This document shows, one piece after another, positions 1 to 11,288 of a DNA stretch of 25,680 nt. Source of the stretch: Gnetum montanum (taxonomy: Eukaryota > Streptophyta > Gnetopsida > Gnetales > Gnetaceae); the NCBI GenBank assembly GCA_015680685.1, contig MNCI01037890.1, positions 32,183 to 57,862 on the forward strand, given 5' to 3'. Each line of letters begins with the position of its first letter. Position 1 is the stretch's first letter. A model generated the notes under the pieces. That model was not told the DNA's origin. It ran no database searches and was given only the letters and a program-made list of their open reading frames with translations. Both the position numbers and the translations under genes were made by a program.

Positions 1-27
1 AGGTTTTAGTTGTTGGATGTTGACTAA

Positions 28-1170
28 TTACTTCTTGTTTGGGCTATCAGGTTTATATATAATCATGACCCCAGATGGAAAAGTCTCTTTGATAATATAA
101 GGTCCTTTCCACAACATTTGAAACTTGGTTCGTTGAGGTACGTGTGCAGGATTCCAGTAGAGAACCTTGTATCCTAGTTGAAACTTAACTTTTCTTATTT
201 TCAGGTCATGGTGTTTCTTGTTGAATGACTTATGCATTTTTTTGGATGATAGGGCCATTAATCAATTTTCATCTAGTAAGTTGAGGTTCATTAATCTTTC
301 CTTTTGTGCTAGACTTAGATCCATGTCAAGGTCATAGGCTGTAGAGAGTGTATGGAGCTTGGATTGAATGGACAATGTTGGTAGTTTTCCATACACGAGC
401 TCATAGGGAGAATAACCTATGGGAAGCTTCCATGTGGAGTGATAGGCCCAAAGGGCATCATTTAATTTGGTGCTCCAGTCCCTTCGATACTTACTAATAG
501 TGTGTGTTAGAATTTTTGTAATCTCTCGATTAGTGACTTCAGCTTAACCATTAGCTTGAGGGTGATAAGGTGTTATGAGTTTGTGCTCAACCCCCAAACA
601 CTACATAAGTTTTCATAAAGTGGCGCCTATGAAATGAGTTCCATTGTCAGAAATTAATGCATGAGGCATACCAAACTTTTTTATGATGTTTTGTTGTACA
701 AATTGAGTAGTAGTAGTGGATGTACAGTCGGTGATGATTGTTGCTTCTGCTCACTTAATGTAATAGTCAATTGCATCTATTATATATGCCTTTCCATTTG
801 ACATAGGGGAAATGGGACCCATAAAGTTAATACCCCAAATATCAAATGGATCGAGAGGTTGAATCCATTGTTGTAGGCCCTCTATTCGAGTTATCATTCC
901 ACCATCTCTCTGACAACAATCACAAGCGTGGACGAACTAGTGTGCATCGCTAAATATTGTTGGCTAGTAATCTCTTACCATAAGGATTTTTATGGCCATG
1001 CATCTCCTAGCATAATGGCCCCCACAAGGGCCTTCATGAGCATCCTAGAGAATGTGCAGTTGATCTGTGTCCAAGACACACTAGCATACCAAGCCATCAA
1101 CACATACTTTGTAAAGGTAATGCTTAACCTAGTGAAGAAACTATTGTTTCTTTTGGGTGTCTAGCCCTTG
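28..1170 (-). pseudogene. Ty3/gypsy integrase (zinc-binding, catalytic core and GPY/F C-terminal domain), decayed
   Basis: In coding order, an HHCC-type zinc domain lies at about 1080-890; it ends in CDCCQRDG and contains an H/H pair. The rve catalytic core follows at about 840-480. The first acidic residue of the DDE triad appears replaced: the expected WGxDFxGP reads WGINFMGP, with Asn codon at 826-828. The second Asp sits in SDNGTHF (646-648) and the Glu in AEVTNRE (538-540). A stop in the Q-A-N-G-x-A-E segment looks like a decayed CAA or CAG codon. Residues after the core match the typical [16 protein letters not shown] stretch. The open piece at 258-28 holds KFQMLWKGPYII, the GPY/F module. 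Family assignment is firm; activity is excluded by the stops. Confidence 0.92.
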
Positions 1171-1329
1171 CAGCAGTTCTTGCTTAAGTAGATAAGTAAG
1201 AATGACATCATACTATCTTGGTTCATTGGAAATTTGTGCATTAATAGCCCTTGTAAAAAGAGATTGGTCAGGAAATTGATTAGATAAGAGGCTCTCTTTC
1301 TCCTTTTTGTCTGATCTTAGCCATGATAA

Positions 1330-1770
1330 GTGGTCAATGACCACATTTTCCACACCCTTTTAATCTATCATTGTGAGATTGAACTCTTGCAAAATCATGA
1401 GCCATCGTATGACATGGGGACTCACCATTGGTTTATTCATTAAAAACTAGATGGCACTATGATCTGTGTGCATGAACACTTTATAACCAAGCACATAGTG
1501 CTTGAACTTTTCTAAGGAAAACACCATGGCCATCAACTCTTTTTCTGTAGTGGTGTAGTTCAGTTGTACATCTATGATACTCTGGCTTGTGCAGTGAATG
1601 TAATATGGACATTTTTGATCATCCATCTACATAAGCACTGCCCCCAAAGCATAATTTGATGCATTAGTCATCACAAGAAATGGAAATGGCCTAGACCAAT
1701 CAAGTGCTTGTAGAATTGGGGTCTCAACAAGCTTCTACTTCAATTGTTGAAATGTTGTTTCACATGCAGG
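1330..1770 (-). pseudogene. RNase H domain of Ty3/gypsy pol, decayed
   Basis: In an intact element this domain degrades the RNA of the RNA:DNA hybrid during reverse transcription. It follows RT directly. The first catalytic Asp, expected in TDAS...GAVL, is read as Asn (TNASNYALGAVL). Downstream, NYTTTEKELMAM carries the conserved Glu, and VFMHTDHSAI carries a conserved Asp. The domain ends with ENVVIDHLSWL, a variant of the usual ADxLSRL end. In-frame stops lie after HTDHSAI and near the C-terminus. The identification rests on several consecutive family motifs in the right order. The Asp-to-Asn change and the stops mean it is inactive. Confidence 0.9.
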
Positions 1771-1773
1771 GGT

Positions 1774-2640
1774 CTAGAAAAATGGTGCATCTTTCTTTGT
1801 TAATTCAACCAACAGCTTGGCAATTTTGGAAAACTTATCAATGAAGTGTTGGTAGTAGCTAGTATGGCCAAGGAATGATCGCACTTCTTTAACTATTTCT
1901 GGTTGATGGGTTATTCCTTGGATGACCATTATCTTTTTAGGGTCCACCTCGATTCCTACTTTTGAGATATGGTGCCCCAAGACTATGCCTTCCTAGAACA
2001 TGAGATGGTTCTTTTGCCAATTGAGCCAGAGATTTGTTTTGACACATCTCCTCAACACTTGCTCAAGATGGTCCAACGCTTGCTTGAACATAGTTCCGTA
2101 GGTAGGAAATCCATCCATTAGGACTTCTACCCCACTACCAATTTGTTGTTGGTAAATGCTAAGGACTAATTGTTGAAATGTAGTTGGGGCATTACATAGA
2201 CCGAATGGCATTTGATGGTAAGTAAAAGTCCCCCAAGGACATGTGAAAGTCATCTTCACCTAGTCCTCTAGTGCAATTTGGATTTGGTTATTGCCAATAT
2301 AACCATCCAGAAAGCTATAGTAGATGTGCCCAAAAATGGTGTCCAGGACTTGGTCAACAAAGGGCAATGGAAAATGATCTTTGAAAGTTGCCATATTGAG
2401 TAGTCAGAAGTTAACACACACCCACCATTTTCCTTCTTTCTTGGGCATGATCGCGAGTGGTCTAACCCACTTACTATCTTCAATATTTTAGATGAATCTG
2501 GCCTTGAGGAGTTGATCAATATCCTCTTTGATAATTTGCTCTACTTTGGGATTAAATCGCCGCTGTGGTTGTCATTTTGGCTTAATGGTAGGGTCAATGT
2601 ATATTTGATGTTAGTATATTCTTGGATCCATTCCTGTGAG
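1774..2640 (-). pseudogene. Ty3/gypsy reverse transcriptase, decayed
   Basis: In coding order the RT begins with the basic QPQRRFNPKV segment, then a fingers segment (IIKEDIDQLLKARFI), then KDHFPLPFVDQVLDTI. The first catalytic Asp is kept in FLDGYIG, followed by TFTCPWGTF and MPFGLCNAPTTFQ. The active-site motif that should read x-M-D-D reads LMDGF: the first Asp is at 2113-2115 and the second is Gly at 2110-2112. The connection segment at 1980-1774 holds GHHISKVGIEVDPKK and RSFLGHTSYY. At least three stops interrupt the frame. Length and motif order match the family, so the call is secure even though the enzyme cannot work. Confidence 0.94.
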
Positions 2641-3082
2641 CTTAGAATATGACCAGGCAAAGGTTGCTAACCAATTTTGCACAACATTCATCAACATCTT
2701 CTTTTTTCCTACAGCAAATTTGGCATTAATAATGATGGGCCTTCCATTTTTTAAGAATACATACTCCATTCCAGTCAATGGTGTCTTTAATTCAAGTGGT
2801 TCTTATTTAAAATTGTTAGGAATCTCCAACTCTCCCCAATTGATATCATCATTTACTCCCTTTGAGAGCTGGTGATGAACTTACTTGAGTTCATCCATAC
2901 TTGCAACATAATCACATTAGGCCCTCAGTAGGTTCCATGCATAATGTACTACTACTAGAATTAGCTGTCAGCTATTGGGTGCCTTGTTTTATGGCTACCA
3001 TGTACAGACATCTTTGGATTTCAGCTTCTAGTGCATACTGCTTACATGCAGAGATAGATGTTCACTTCACTGACCATAGCTT
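2641..3082 (-). pseudogene. Pol linker between protease and reverse transcriptase
   Basis: This stretch joins protease to RT in the same polyprotein. Most of it is poorly conserved and broken by stops. Its C-terminal part reads FAWSYSKLTGMDP and then runs into the RT N-terminus, which is the usual spacer preceding RT in plant Ty3/gypsy pol. The plus-strand open frames here (about 2636-2875 and 2901-3095) have no family motifs and are read as antisense shadows. Confidence 0.6.
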
Positions 3083-3540
3083 TTACACACAATAGCACCC
3101 TGAATCATTGTATGCAATACATGGAACCCTCTTCTCTTCAATGTTCCCAAATTCATTTTCTTTGGATATCTCTAAGAAAAGATCTCTAATGCCCATTTTG
3201 GCATCAATAGTGCTTAACCACGCCCTTCCCATAATAATTGGGAAGTCCCTCTTATAGTTCTCCACCTTGATTATCAAGAAGTCAGCAAGATATGACCACC
3301 CACAAATGGCAGTCATAATGTCTTCTACTAGTTCCAATGGAACACTGATGGACTAGTCTGGTAGTTCCAGCCTGATGTTGCTCTTCTTCAAGGGAGGAAA
3401 ATTCCACGTAGTGTAAATCTCATGCGAGATTATATTAACATAAGAACCAGAGTCAAGAAGAGCTTTACAAGGTTCATTCCTAGTAATTTGCAAATATACT
3501 AAGGAACTTTTAGGATCGACTAACTTCCTTGGTAGGTTAC
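3083..3540 (-). pseudogene. Retropepsin-like aspartic protease of Ty3/gypsy pol, decayed
   Basis: In an intact element this protease cuts the gag-pol polyprotein. The active-site segment reads ALLDSGSYVNII, with the D-S-G triad at about 3460-3443 (Asp codon 3452-3454). It is preceded by the usual hydrophobic strand (SLVYLQIT) and followed by a second hydrophobic segment with the C-terminal I-I-M-G-R-A-W-L pattern, typical of the retropepsin Gly-Arg motif in plant elements. A stop near 3350 breaks the frame before the open piece at 3337-3083. It lies between the gag C-terminal Pro-rich tail and RT, as expected. Confidence 0.85.
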
Positions 3541-6052
3541 TAGCTCAAATCTAATCAGATACAACATGGGTCAACATCACAATATGGATTCGAGAGGGAT
3601 TCTGGTTTGAAGGGGACTTATATAAGGGTGAGGCAGAGGAAGGTGGAGGAGCAGGGATACCAACCATTAGTTTGTTTGAGGACTTTAGTAAACTATGAGG
3701 TTAGAAGAAGGGTCTTTTCTTTAATTGTGGTTTTGACCCACTTAGTTAGCTAATCGGTTGTAGATTAACTACCCTCATAGCATTTCTTTATTATGGTTGG
3801 GCAAGTAATTCACCCTGCATGGATGGAGTAGGTGGTAGCTATGTAGAAGACAAAGGAGTAGGTGCAAGAATAGGAGGAGCATGAGGATAGTAGGTGGCAT
3901 CCCTCCTTGCATATGGTGGTTGGTAATCTTCAAAAGGATAGTGGTGAGGTTGGTAAGCAACAACATGACTAGAAGAGTCATGTGGAGATGAAGGTTGCTA
4001 AACATAATAACCATAGGGATTTGGTTGTTGATAGGGTTACTGTTGTCTTAGAGGTGCCAATGCCCATGATTGTGGTTGCTGCCAATGTTGGTATAATTCA
4101 TAGGGTTGCGGTGGAGTTCCACTTGGATAATACTACTATGGTTGGTGGAACTATTGAGAGTTTCCTTATGGATGAGGCAATCTTTTGAGTGTTTGCTTTT
4201 CTGCAAGTTGTGGATGTAAGGCATACACCCCAGATTCCTGCAAGTGTGACACAATTGGACAACATCCCTTGGGATGTTCATATTGAAAAACATCACACCT
4301 ACCATTATCATCTGATTCACTATCTGCAACCATCTCTATTGCAGCCATCTTACCCTTACCCTTGGATATGGCACGTTCAACTTCCTTACATCTCTAGTGC
4401 TCATGCTCATCACTTTGTTCCTTGGATTCTTCAGCAATTTGTAAAATAGCTTGAAACTTATTATTCACGAAGTCCCATAATTGGTCAACCTTAGCTATAA
4501 TTTCAAACTGCAATTTTTGGAGTGGTAAGGTTTTTTGATTAGCCACCTCATCTCTTGTTAACTCATCCTCACTGTCACAAAATCGAACTTCCCTTTTTCG
4601 AATGGAAGGATCCCTATTGTATTCTCTACATTTTCTCACTTTCTCAATTCTCCCTTCTCCTTGGCTACCTACTCAATTAACTTTTGTATTCAATGGGTAC
4701 TTAACTCTATAAATATCCCTTAAGCATAAATGCTAAGGGTTTTCCTTGTTTCAAATTGCAACTTGTCTATAATATGGTAGAGTTGATCAAGCTGAGAATA
4801 TCCATGGCTAGGATACTTATGCAACAAAGAGTAGTATTGGCCAATAGCAGCATCCAAGGGCTCATGGTTTTCTTATTTCCACCCTTGGATCTGCTTCCTC
4901 AGGTTGGACACTCGAGAGTACATTTCATATTTTTCATTAAAAAATTCTAACATTGTACTCCACTACTTGATTGATTTTGGTTCCAAGGACCAGTACCAAT
5001 TTTCTGCTTCCTTAATGAGTGTCCTTGGAAATAATTTCAACTTCTACCAATTTTTCTTAATATTTTGCAAGGCACATGCATCCTGGAAGGCTTGGATATC
5101 ATTTTTTGGATTAGCGTCGTAGCCTCCCTCAAACCCAGGGATGTTGTTCATGTCTAACCTATTTATTCTACTATTCTTTACATGCCTTGCTAGGATCCTC
5201 ATGGCCGCTACAATGTTTAACATGCTCCAAGTGGCAAGTAGAGGTTCATCAAGGCCATAGTGATGGTGCCTATGATGTTCTCTACTAATCCTTCTTTCAT
5301 GGCAGTAGGTCTCTCAGGATTACCCACGCCTCCGATCACGACTATCCTGATGGTCCCTTTTGTTGTTTTGGTCCTGTCGATCACCTCCATCATGGTTGTG
5401 CCATCTATAGCCATAATCTAAGCCAAATGAAGAAGAAGATGATGATGAAGGGGAAGAGGAAGGAGGACTTGCATCTTTCCAATGCCTACCACCTTCTCTT
5501 CAATGATCGCAACCACGATTGTGATCATGACTTCCATTTTCCCCCTTATCATGACTTACTCCTCTAGATCCATTTTTATCATTGGATTTGTTCTAACTAG
5601 AACTAGGATTATGAATTGTGGATTACATGTTCTAGTTAAGGGCCCCTTGACCAAAGTCAAAGAGAGGAGTGTCATTAAAGAAAAAGCCCCCAAAGAAGTG
5701 TTCACCTCCATCTAATGGGCCAAGTAGAGTTGGAAAAGTGTTTGACCCCTTGCCCTTCAAAAGCTCATGATGTTGTTCCAGCTGATGATCCCTTAACCTT
5801 ATTGCTTTAGTGGGATGGTAATCCCTTGAATCCGAATCTCACATCTCATACTCCCCATGAAGATGTTGAAGTCCATGTCATGCAAGCATTAGCTGTAGCA
5901 TAGCTGGAGTAGATTAATTTGATGGCAACACAATGTTTCCTTCCATGTCGCACCACCATGACATTTCATCTTGATGTAAGATAAAGGTGAAGTCTGGTAC
6001 ATACTCATCAGGATGAGCATATACCACTTGGTATTGTTGAGGCACTTGGTTT
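3541..6052 (-). pseudogene. Gag of element 1, decayed
   Basis: A long frame with scattered stops can be followed on the minus strand. Its N-terminal third (about 6050-5200) is acidic, then Ser-rich, then His/Arg/Asp-rich. The capsid-like region starts at MNNIPGFEGGYDA (about 5150) and contains ALQNIKK, LKLFPRT, ENWYWSLEP and YYSLLHK, matching the retrotransposon gag core. A zinc-knuckle segment near 4303-4257 reads CDVFQYEHPKGCC; the second Cys is Phe, whereas element 3 keeps C-D-I-C there. A Pro/Tyr-rich tail follows (about 4010-3560). The forward open frames 3982-4188, 4189-4449 and 5482-5715 are shadows of this gene. No start codon is certain; the frame opens near 6052. Confidence 0.8.
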
Positions 6053-6238
6053 GCTCTGGGTGAAGATAGACTCTTGTGAGAAGAAGATATTTTATATTAA
6101 TGAATCTATATGTAGTGTGTAGTTAAGATTTAATTTATTTGTAATAATAATTTTGTTTTTGTAAGATTCAACCTTTAGGGTTTGAACAACGAGGTTACTA
6201 AGTTTCACTAAGTTTAGATAGTGCACATAGAACTAAAG
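6053..6238 (-). other. Element 1 5' leader between PBS and gag
   Basis: This is AT-rich untranslated leader. Its PBS-proximal part (about 6180-6238) matches the equivalent leader of element 3 at 22248-22320. I see no open frame. Confidence 0.6.
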
Positions 6239-6256
6239 TCCCTGACAACTATGCTA
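6239..6256 (-). promoter_or_regulatory. Primer-binding site of element 1 (tRNA-Asp-like)
   Basis: Reading down the minus strand from 6256 gives TAGCATAGTTGTCAGGGA, one base inside the LTR end. Against the complement of the plant tRNA-Asp 3' end (TGGCGCCGTTGCCGGGGA, from established knowledge) 12 of 18 bases match, and five of the six differences are transitions. Element 3 has the same site with 14 of 18 matches. Confidence 0.75.
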
Positions 6257-6257
6257 A

Positions 6258-7097
6258 TGATGAGTGGCGAGGTACCCCTACACCCAACCATAAGAATCAC
6301 AGGCATTCACATGTGATTTGGTTGAATTTTGTAGACTTTAATTACCAAGTACGCTAGAGCTAAATGGTGAGTTTCTGTTGTTCGTTCATTGTCTTCCTAG
6401 TCTTACTTGTGAAATGCAAGTGTCTGGTTAAGTGTGACTGAGGCATAAGATTTTTATAATTTTGTGTTTTATCAATTTGATTTTCTAAAAAAATAATTAA
6501 AGTGAGAGTAATTAAATGCTAAGTGAACTATTGTCTAATCTAACCTAACACAAGTAACCATCCCCACTTTCTGGACACATGCTGAACTTTGTGTAAACAC
6601 TACTGGGTTGTCAAGTGCTAACCATCTCTAAGCTACCAAGTGTCACACGTATGTTTGAAGGGGTCATGCTTGTGTATTTTAATTAATTTCTTAAGTAATC
6701 AAAATTAATTACTAAATGACTAACGTTAAATGTGAATTGCATGAAATCACAATGTATAAATGCATAAAGAAAAAAAGTCTCAAGTGCTGTAAGGATGAAT
6801 CAAAGAGCTTGTCTTTATTGCCAATACAATGGTGTGTTCAGGTACATCAATGCTTGAATAAAGATTCGATTACACTTAGACCTTCTACTGCAGGCACTTG
6901 GAAAATATTCTAACTCTGAAATGAACAAACTACAAGAATTTTACTACTTAACTTTAAAAAAAAACTCCCTTGAATTATGTGCCCAAGGGTTGTATTTAGA
7001 GGCCCAGAAGTACCCTGCGATATCACATGCCCGATATTGCATCTTGGGTTGTGATATCATGTACTCGATATTATGTACCCGATATCAGGGCTCATGT
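6258..7097 (-). repeat. 5' LTR of element 1
   Basis: The PBS-proximal end (plus strand TGATGAGTGGCGAGGTACCC at 6258) is well preserved. The outer end is decayed to CTCATGT at 7091-7097. It aligns along its length with the element 3 LTR in reverse orientation, about 840 versus 834 bp. The U3 part (7019-7086) holds five GATATC/GATATT copies. The TATA position carries a decayed CTAAATAC (minus strand, 6999-6992). Confidence 0.85.
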
Positions 7098-7610
7098 AAA
7101 ATACAATTCATCAGTATGCCATCACTTGTATGTACTTGTGAGGTATTCCTCAGCAAACTTTACCATACAAGAGTATGGTTTAGGATAAATTTCCAAACTT
7201 GGATTTGATTTTATAAGTTTATGTGTTATTGTGGATTCATCCAATATCATACCAATATCATAAAGCATTGTAGCTTGAGTAATTGTTTGAAAAAGATATT
7301 TTCAAATTATCCAAGCCCTAATATATCAATTACTACATTTATCCTTCATTATATAAAAATTCTTCTAGCTATTTACAAATCATTATGATATTTAATGATT
7401 CCACTTGTAATTTTGAGTGCATTCTATTACTAAGTACTTATATTTCTCTACAATCTCAAGTTATTTTATTATTTAGCTATGAAGTATAATATCTCTTATT
7501 AGTTTCACAAATTGACACTTTTATTTTGTCAATGTTCACCTTTATTTTTGTCTATTCATGGAATGTTCTTAGTCAATGCAATATTTCTTTTAACCCTGTT
7601 TCTAAATTTG
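7098..7610. other. AT-rich intergenic flank, nothing recognised
   Basis: This stretch lies between the element 1 LTR and the first readable part of the LINE. It may be the upstream part of the LINE (endonuclease region), but I cannot recognise any domain in any frame. Confidence 0.4.
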
Positions 7611-8078
7611 TAACCTCCAAATTTAAATAGAAACATAAAATTGATGATGGTGGAACCTTGAAACATTAACAAAAATCAATAAATGTAATGCTTGTTAGAA
7701 ATTTTGAAAAATGACATAGAATTGATTAAAAAATGCTCACTAGGACTAAACCATATCTAGACATGTAGAATTTTACCTAAGACTCAATAGTCATCAGACA
7801 CTATTAAGACATAAAAATTTGATTTGAACTAAGAAGAGAATTTGGTAAACAAAGATAAAATAGATTCCAAATGTTTATGACATTCATTTCAAAGTAACAA
7901 AAGAATAAACTATGGTTTCTCTCTTAAAGATATTGAAAATTTTTGTCAAATTTTATTTCATTGTAATGATAGAATATGATATTTTCATAATAATGATAAT
8001 ACATTATTCATTTCTTTTGATGAAACAATGTAGAAAATAAAAAAGATAGCATGAAGAAAAGTTGTTGATGTAAATAAT
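7611..8078 (+). pseudogene. LINE ORF2 fragment upstream of the reverse transcriptase core, split by element 2
   Basis: On the plus strand a frame with several stops reads HSFQSNKRINYGFSLKDIE (from about 7890) and later KKIA, a stop, then RKVVDVNN, ending exactly at the element 2 boundary at 8078. In plant LINEs this is the segment just before the reverse transcriptase, where a Lys-rich helix leads to a K-A-x-D-x-x-x-L motif. The same frame resumes after the second target-site copy at 15097 with LYEEMLKWEGP. The part before about 7850 is assigned only by frame continuity and is uncertain. Confidence 0.6.
8074..8078. repeat. Left target-site duplication of element 2 (ATAAT)
   Basis: These five bases sit directly outside the left LTR end. 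The copy on the right at 15092-15096 is ATAAC, a one-base difference. Integrase of LTR elements typically makes 5-bp duplications. Confidence 0.75.
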
Positions 8079-8826
8079 TGATGAGCAACAAGGTACCCCC
8101 TACACCCAACCATATGAATCACAAGTGTTCATGCATGATCTAGTCGAATTTAGTGGATGGGACTAGTTGTGGCATCTAGATTGTTATGCCTTGATTGCAA
8201 TTCACTATCTTTCCACTTGGACTAGTGGTAGCTTTTTCACGTATGGTTTAGTCTAGAGTGAGACATATGATAATTGATGTTTTTTTAGCCGTATGTTACT
8301 TTGAACAATAATAGAGAAATCAATTACTTAATTTAATGAACAATATAAAGCAAAGTATAAACTAGCCTATGGGTGATGAGTGTCTATTCCCAGCTTGTTG
8401 TACACGTCCTAAACCCATGTATCCACTACTAGGATTACCAAGTGCTATGCTACTAGGTAAACCAAGCAATAACGTTGTTTAGATTACCAAGCGAATATGT
8501 GTTTAAGCTTGAAATTGGTCACGTTCATTTTGCCAATTCATTAACATGCATGGAAATGTAAATATTAACTAAATACATGGAATATAGATTGCATTAAAAG
8601 TAAATTTAATTTAAGTGAAAGTGTTGCAATGAATAAAAATCAATCTCAATCTTATTCCCATTCATGGAATGTGTCCAGGTACATTGCTACTTGAATAAGA
8701 TGTCATACAACTGACTCAGATCCACACTGCAGGCACTCATTGATTGTTCTCTAAGACTGAAATAAAATTGCAAGAGTTTAGCTACTCTATTGACAAAAGA
8801 ATTGCATAAACATGGCTATGAGTGCA

Positions 8827-8835
8827 TATTTATAG
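8827..8835 (-). promoter_or_regulatory. TATA box in element 2 3' LTR
   Basis: The minus strand reads CTATAAATA. The same position holds CTATAAAT in the other LTR (14869-14862), and equivalent boxes occur in the element 3, element 4 and solo LTRs. It lies next to the U3 repeat array, where an LTR promoter belongs. Confidence 0.65.
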
Positions 8836-8863
8836 ATTTTATTGCTAGGTTGTGTCGACAGGG

Positions 8864-8961
8864 CCTTGTTTTCAGAGCCTTGTTATCAAAGCCTTGTTGT
8901 CGAAACCTTATTATTGGAATCTTGTTGTCATAGCCTTGTTGTCAGAGCCTCATTATGAAGG
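8864..8961. repeat. 14-bp minisatellite, seven units, in U3 of the element 2 3' LTR
   Basis: Seven consecutive 14-bp units follow a consensus close to CCTTGTTRTCRRAG on the plus strand. The last unit is the most diverged. The partner LTR has eight units at 14898-15009. Confidence 0.9.
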
Positions 8962-9043
8962 GTAGGACATCAGAGCTAAGATATCAAAGATAAAAAAAAA
9001 ATTTAATTTTTATCAGATAGCCTAGCCAACTGATGACTCATCA

Positions 9044-9055
9044 TACCCCCATGAC
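9044..9055 (-). promoter_or_regulatory. Polypurine tract of element 2
   Basis: Directly inside the 3' LTR the minus strand reads GTCATGGGGGTA, the expected primer site for plus-strand DNA synthesis. The same motif borders the 3' LTR of element 4 at 24920-24931. Confidence 0.8.
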
Positions 9056-11183
9056 TAAATAAAAACTCATCCTCAAGTTAACATGATAGGACTGAGCTTT
9101 CTTTACAAAATTGAGAAGGTATGAAATTATTGACTAACGCTAACTACCGATTGACTTTAAGTGTAGCATTACAAAATTTTATTCAAGTGGATGCATACAA
9201 AATGACAAAGTGACAAAAGATTGGATAAGCTTTGAAGGTTACAAAATTTGTAGAGGTCTTCAAGAATTTGCTGAAGATGATTCTTCTTGTTACCTCTAGT
9301 AGTGGTAGGCTTCTAATCTAGATTGTTATGTTGATGCTTCTTTGGTTATGTGCAACATTCTTGAAGGATGGACTAAAATTTCTTCTCATCATCCTATGGA
9401 TCTAGTAAACATGTGATGGTTGAGTTGCTATCTTATATGTGCTATTATTTGTCCATGGGCATATCCTCTATTGTCCCTCTCTTGGCTTTGATTCCATGCC
9501 TGGCAAAAGACCTTCTTCCTTAGACATTTCTTTTAGCATCAACTATAGTCACCAAAGGATCAATATTAGTTTTGGTAAAATTTCCTTAATAATTAACCCC
9601 TTTTTGGGTCCCTTAGTTTTCATTTAGGCACAAGGTGATGATAGCATACCATGCCCAAGGCTATGAGGTAACTAAAATCATCAAGCTGTTCACATTATTT
9701 TGATCAATTACTATTAGTTACCATGATGTTCAAAAATAGGATGTTAGAAAAATTTTAAAATTTCAAAATTTCAAAATGAACATCCCTAGCTCCCATGACT
9801 AATAAGTGTAACTCCAGAAGCACACAAGTTTTCAAACAATTGAAACCAAAGGTCTGATTCAGAAGATAGCTAAGAAATATTAGTCCCGAAGGATATTTTA
9901 ACAAAAAGTAGGAAAAAGTAAAAAAGTAATTGAAAGTAATGAGAAGTAGTCCCAAGATTATGCATAAATTCAAAGAAACTGCCATTAATGTTCAAGAAGA
10001 TGTGAAGGTTAGTTCAAAGACATGATCAACAAAAGTTATGTAAGTGGGTCCTCCCCAAAGTAGGCTCCTACCATAATTCCCTTGCATAACCACTTTTATA
10101 AATGTGTGTGGGCATTTTGTTCCAAAAAACACACAATTGCTGTGGTTGTAATCTTGTACTACACTACACAAAACCAAAAGGTTCATAATCGTATGCAGTA
10201 GTGAGGTGAATAATGGGATGAGAAGGGATTGCAGAGATTGGGATGTAAGGTACTTGACCATGTCTACAATAGGTTCTTGTGAAAAATGTGATTAAAATGA
10301 TCAACATACCTATCCATCCAAGTTTAAACCAAGTCCATACTATGAACAGTAACCTCGGATTGATGTGTTTCCTCCTGCCTACCACCATGAGTTTACAACC
10401 ACCTCAAAGAACAACCATCACTCCAAAAAGAGAAGAAAAGAGAAGAAGGAAGGAAAGACCTTAGTTAGAGGGGCATCTTCAGGTATGGGTAACATATATT
10501 TCTAGCCTCATAACTAGTGCTTGTGGCCCATTATTTTGTCTAAGGGGTGTGCTTTGAATTCCCATTATTTTTTCCCTTTTTTGTATTTTTTTGTTTTTTT
10601 TTAACTGGGAATCACACCATGCAAAGACAATGCTTCCTTTTTATTGGTTGATAGAGGAATGATGATACATTTCAAAAGGAGTCTTAAACCACATGAAGAA
10701 ATACAAGAAAAAAACCCAGCAAGTCCCCTTGAGGTCATAGCCTTACCATTCCCACTTGGTCATTCCCTCTTTCTTCAACGTATAATGATCATTGATTAAT
10801 TTTACTTTCATGAAAGAAGAACCAAATTGTTTCCATGAAAAAGACCTTTTATTTAGAGAACTGGAGGGATGGATGAGGTGGTCTCATTACTTTACACAAT
10901 TACTTACCCAATCATCTTGATAGCATAGAATAAAAACCCAACATATAGCATCGACTTCTACATCATGACTTGGAAATATTGTTAATGGAAATATAAAAGA
11001 CATTCATAAAACATAAAGGAAATGACTCAAGAAAAGACAAAAATATAAAGAAAAGAAAAATATTAAGAAATGGAGAACATATTAAGAATTATAAAATTTT
11101 GGAAGAAATAAGAAAATGATAAGAAATTGTAAAAATAAAAAGGTAAAAAACACTTATTAGTTCTTAAATGAGGATGGAGCATC
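9056..11183 (-). other. 3' internal non-coding region of element 2
   Basis: About 2.1 kb separates the end of the gag frame from the 3' LTR. The first 70 bases next to the PPT (containing AAAACTCATCCTC) are shared with element 4. A purine-rich run lies at 10425-10458 and an A-rich stretch at about 10980-11150. The short minus-strand frame 9755-9985 is very hydrophobic, but it comes from T-rich DNA and shows no env-like motif. No RT, RNase H or integrase signature can be found here on either strand. Confidence 0.6.
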
Positions 11184-11198
11184 TCCCCCATGACTAAT
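11184..11198 (-). promoter_or_regulatory. Second PPT-like motif, internal to element 2
   Basis: The plus strand reads TCCCCCATGACTAAT, so the minus strand carries ATTAGTCATGGGGGA. This repeats the LTR-proximal PPT core about 2.14 kb further inside. It lies shortly after the end of the gag-derived frame. Element 4 has the same duplication of its PPT. Confidence 0.5.
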
Positions 11199-11288
11199 CT
11201 TATGGCTACACATTCGAGAGATGGACTACGTAATTCCCTATTTATACACCATTAGTTTTCCATCTATCATTATTACTGATTTAATTAA

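Larger units (their letters stand above)
1..7097 (-). mobile_element. Element 1: Ty3/gypsy LTR retrotransposon, 5' LTR through integrase, truncated by window edge
   Basis: Reading the minus strand from 7097 to 1 gives the order LTR, PBS, gag, protease, RT, RNase H, integrase. RT before RNase H before integrase is the Ty3/gypsy order; Copia elements place integrase first. The primer-binding site resembles tRNA-Asp and the integrase ends in a GPY/F-type module with no visible chromodomain, so a non-chromoviral Tat/Athila-type lineage is likely. The 3' LTR and any 3' accessory region lie beyond position 1. Every domain carries stops, and several catalytic residues are changed, so this copy is dead. 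Element 3 (21395-23960) is a close relative on the opposite strand. Confidence 0.93.
8079..9043 (-). repeat. 3' LTR of element 2
   Basis: It starts TGATGAG and ends CTCATCA (9037-9043). It is paired with 14111-15091. A TATA box on the minus strand (CTATAAATA, 8835-8827) marks the promoter, and a 14-bp minisatellite fills part of U3. Confidence 0.92.

Noticed and set aside
928-1164. Plus-strand frame of 78 codons
   Set aside because: It is antisense to the integrase zinc domain of element 1, whose motifs are clear on the other strand.
5217-5414. Minus-strand frame of 65 codons as a separate gene
   Set aside because: It is a shadow phase of the His/Arg-rich region of element 1 gag.
7098-7610. 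LINE endonuclease domain
   Set aside because: The position would fit, but no endonuclease motif is readable in any plus-strand frame.
8864-8961. Tandem repeats considered as a CRISPR-like array
   Set aside because: Units are 14 bp and contiguous with no spacers, they lie inside an LTR, and the genome is plant-like.
9755-9985. Hydrophobic minus-strand frame as an env-like protein
   Set aside because: The hydrophobicity follows from T-rich DNA. There is no signal peptide plus ectodomain layout, and no similar frame elsewhere in the window.
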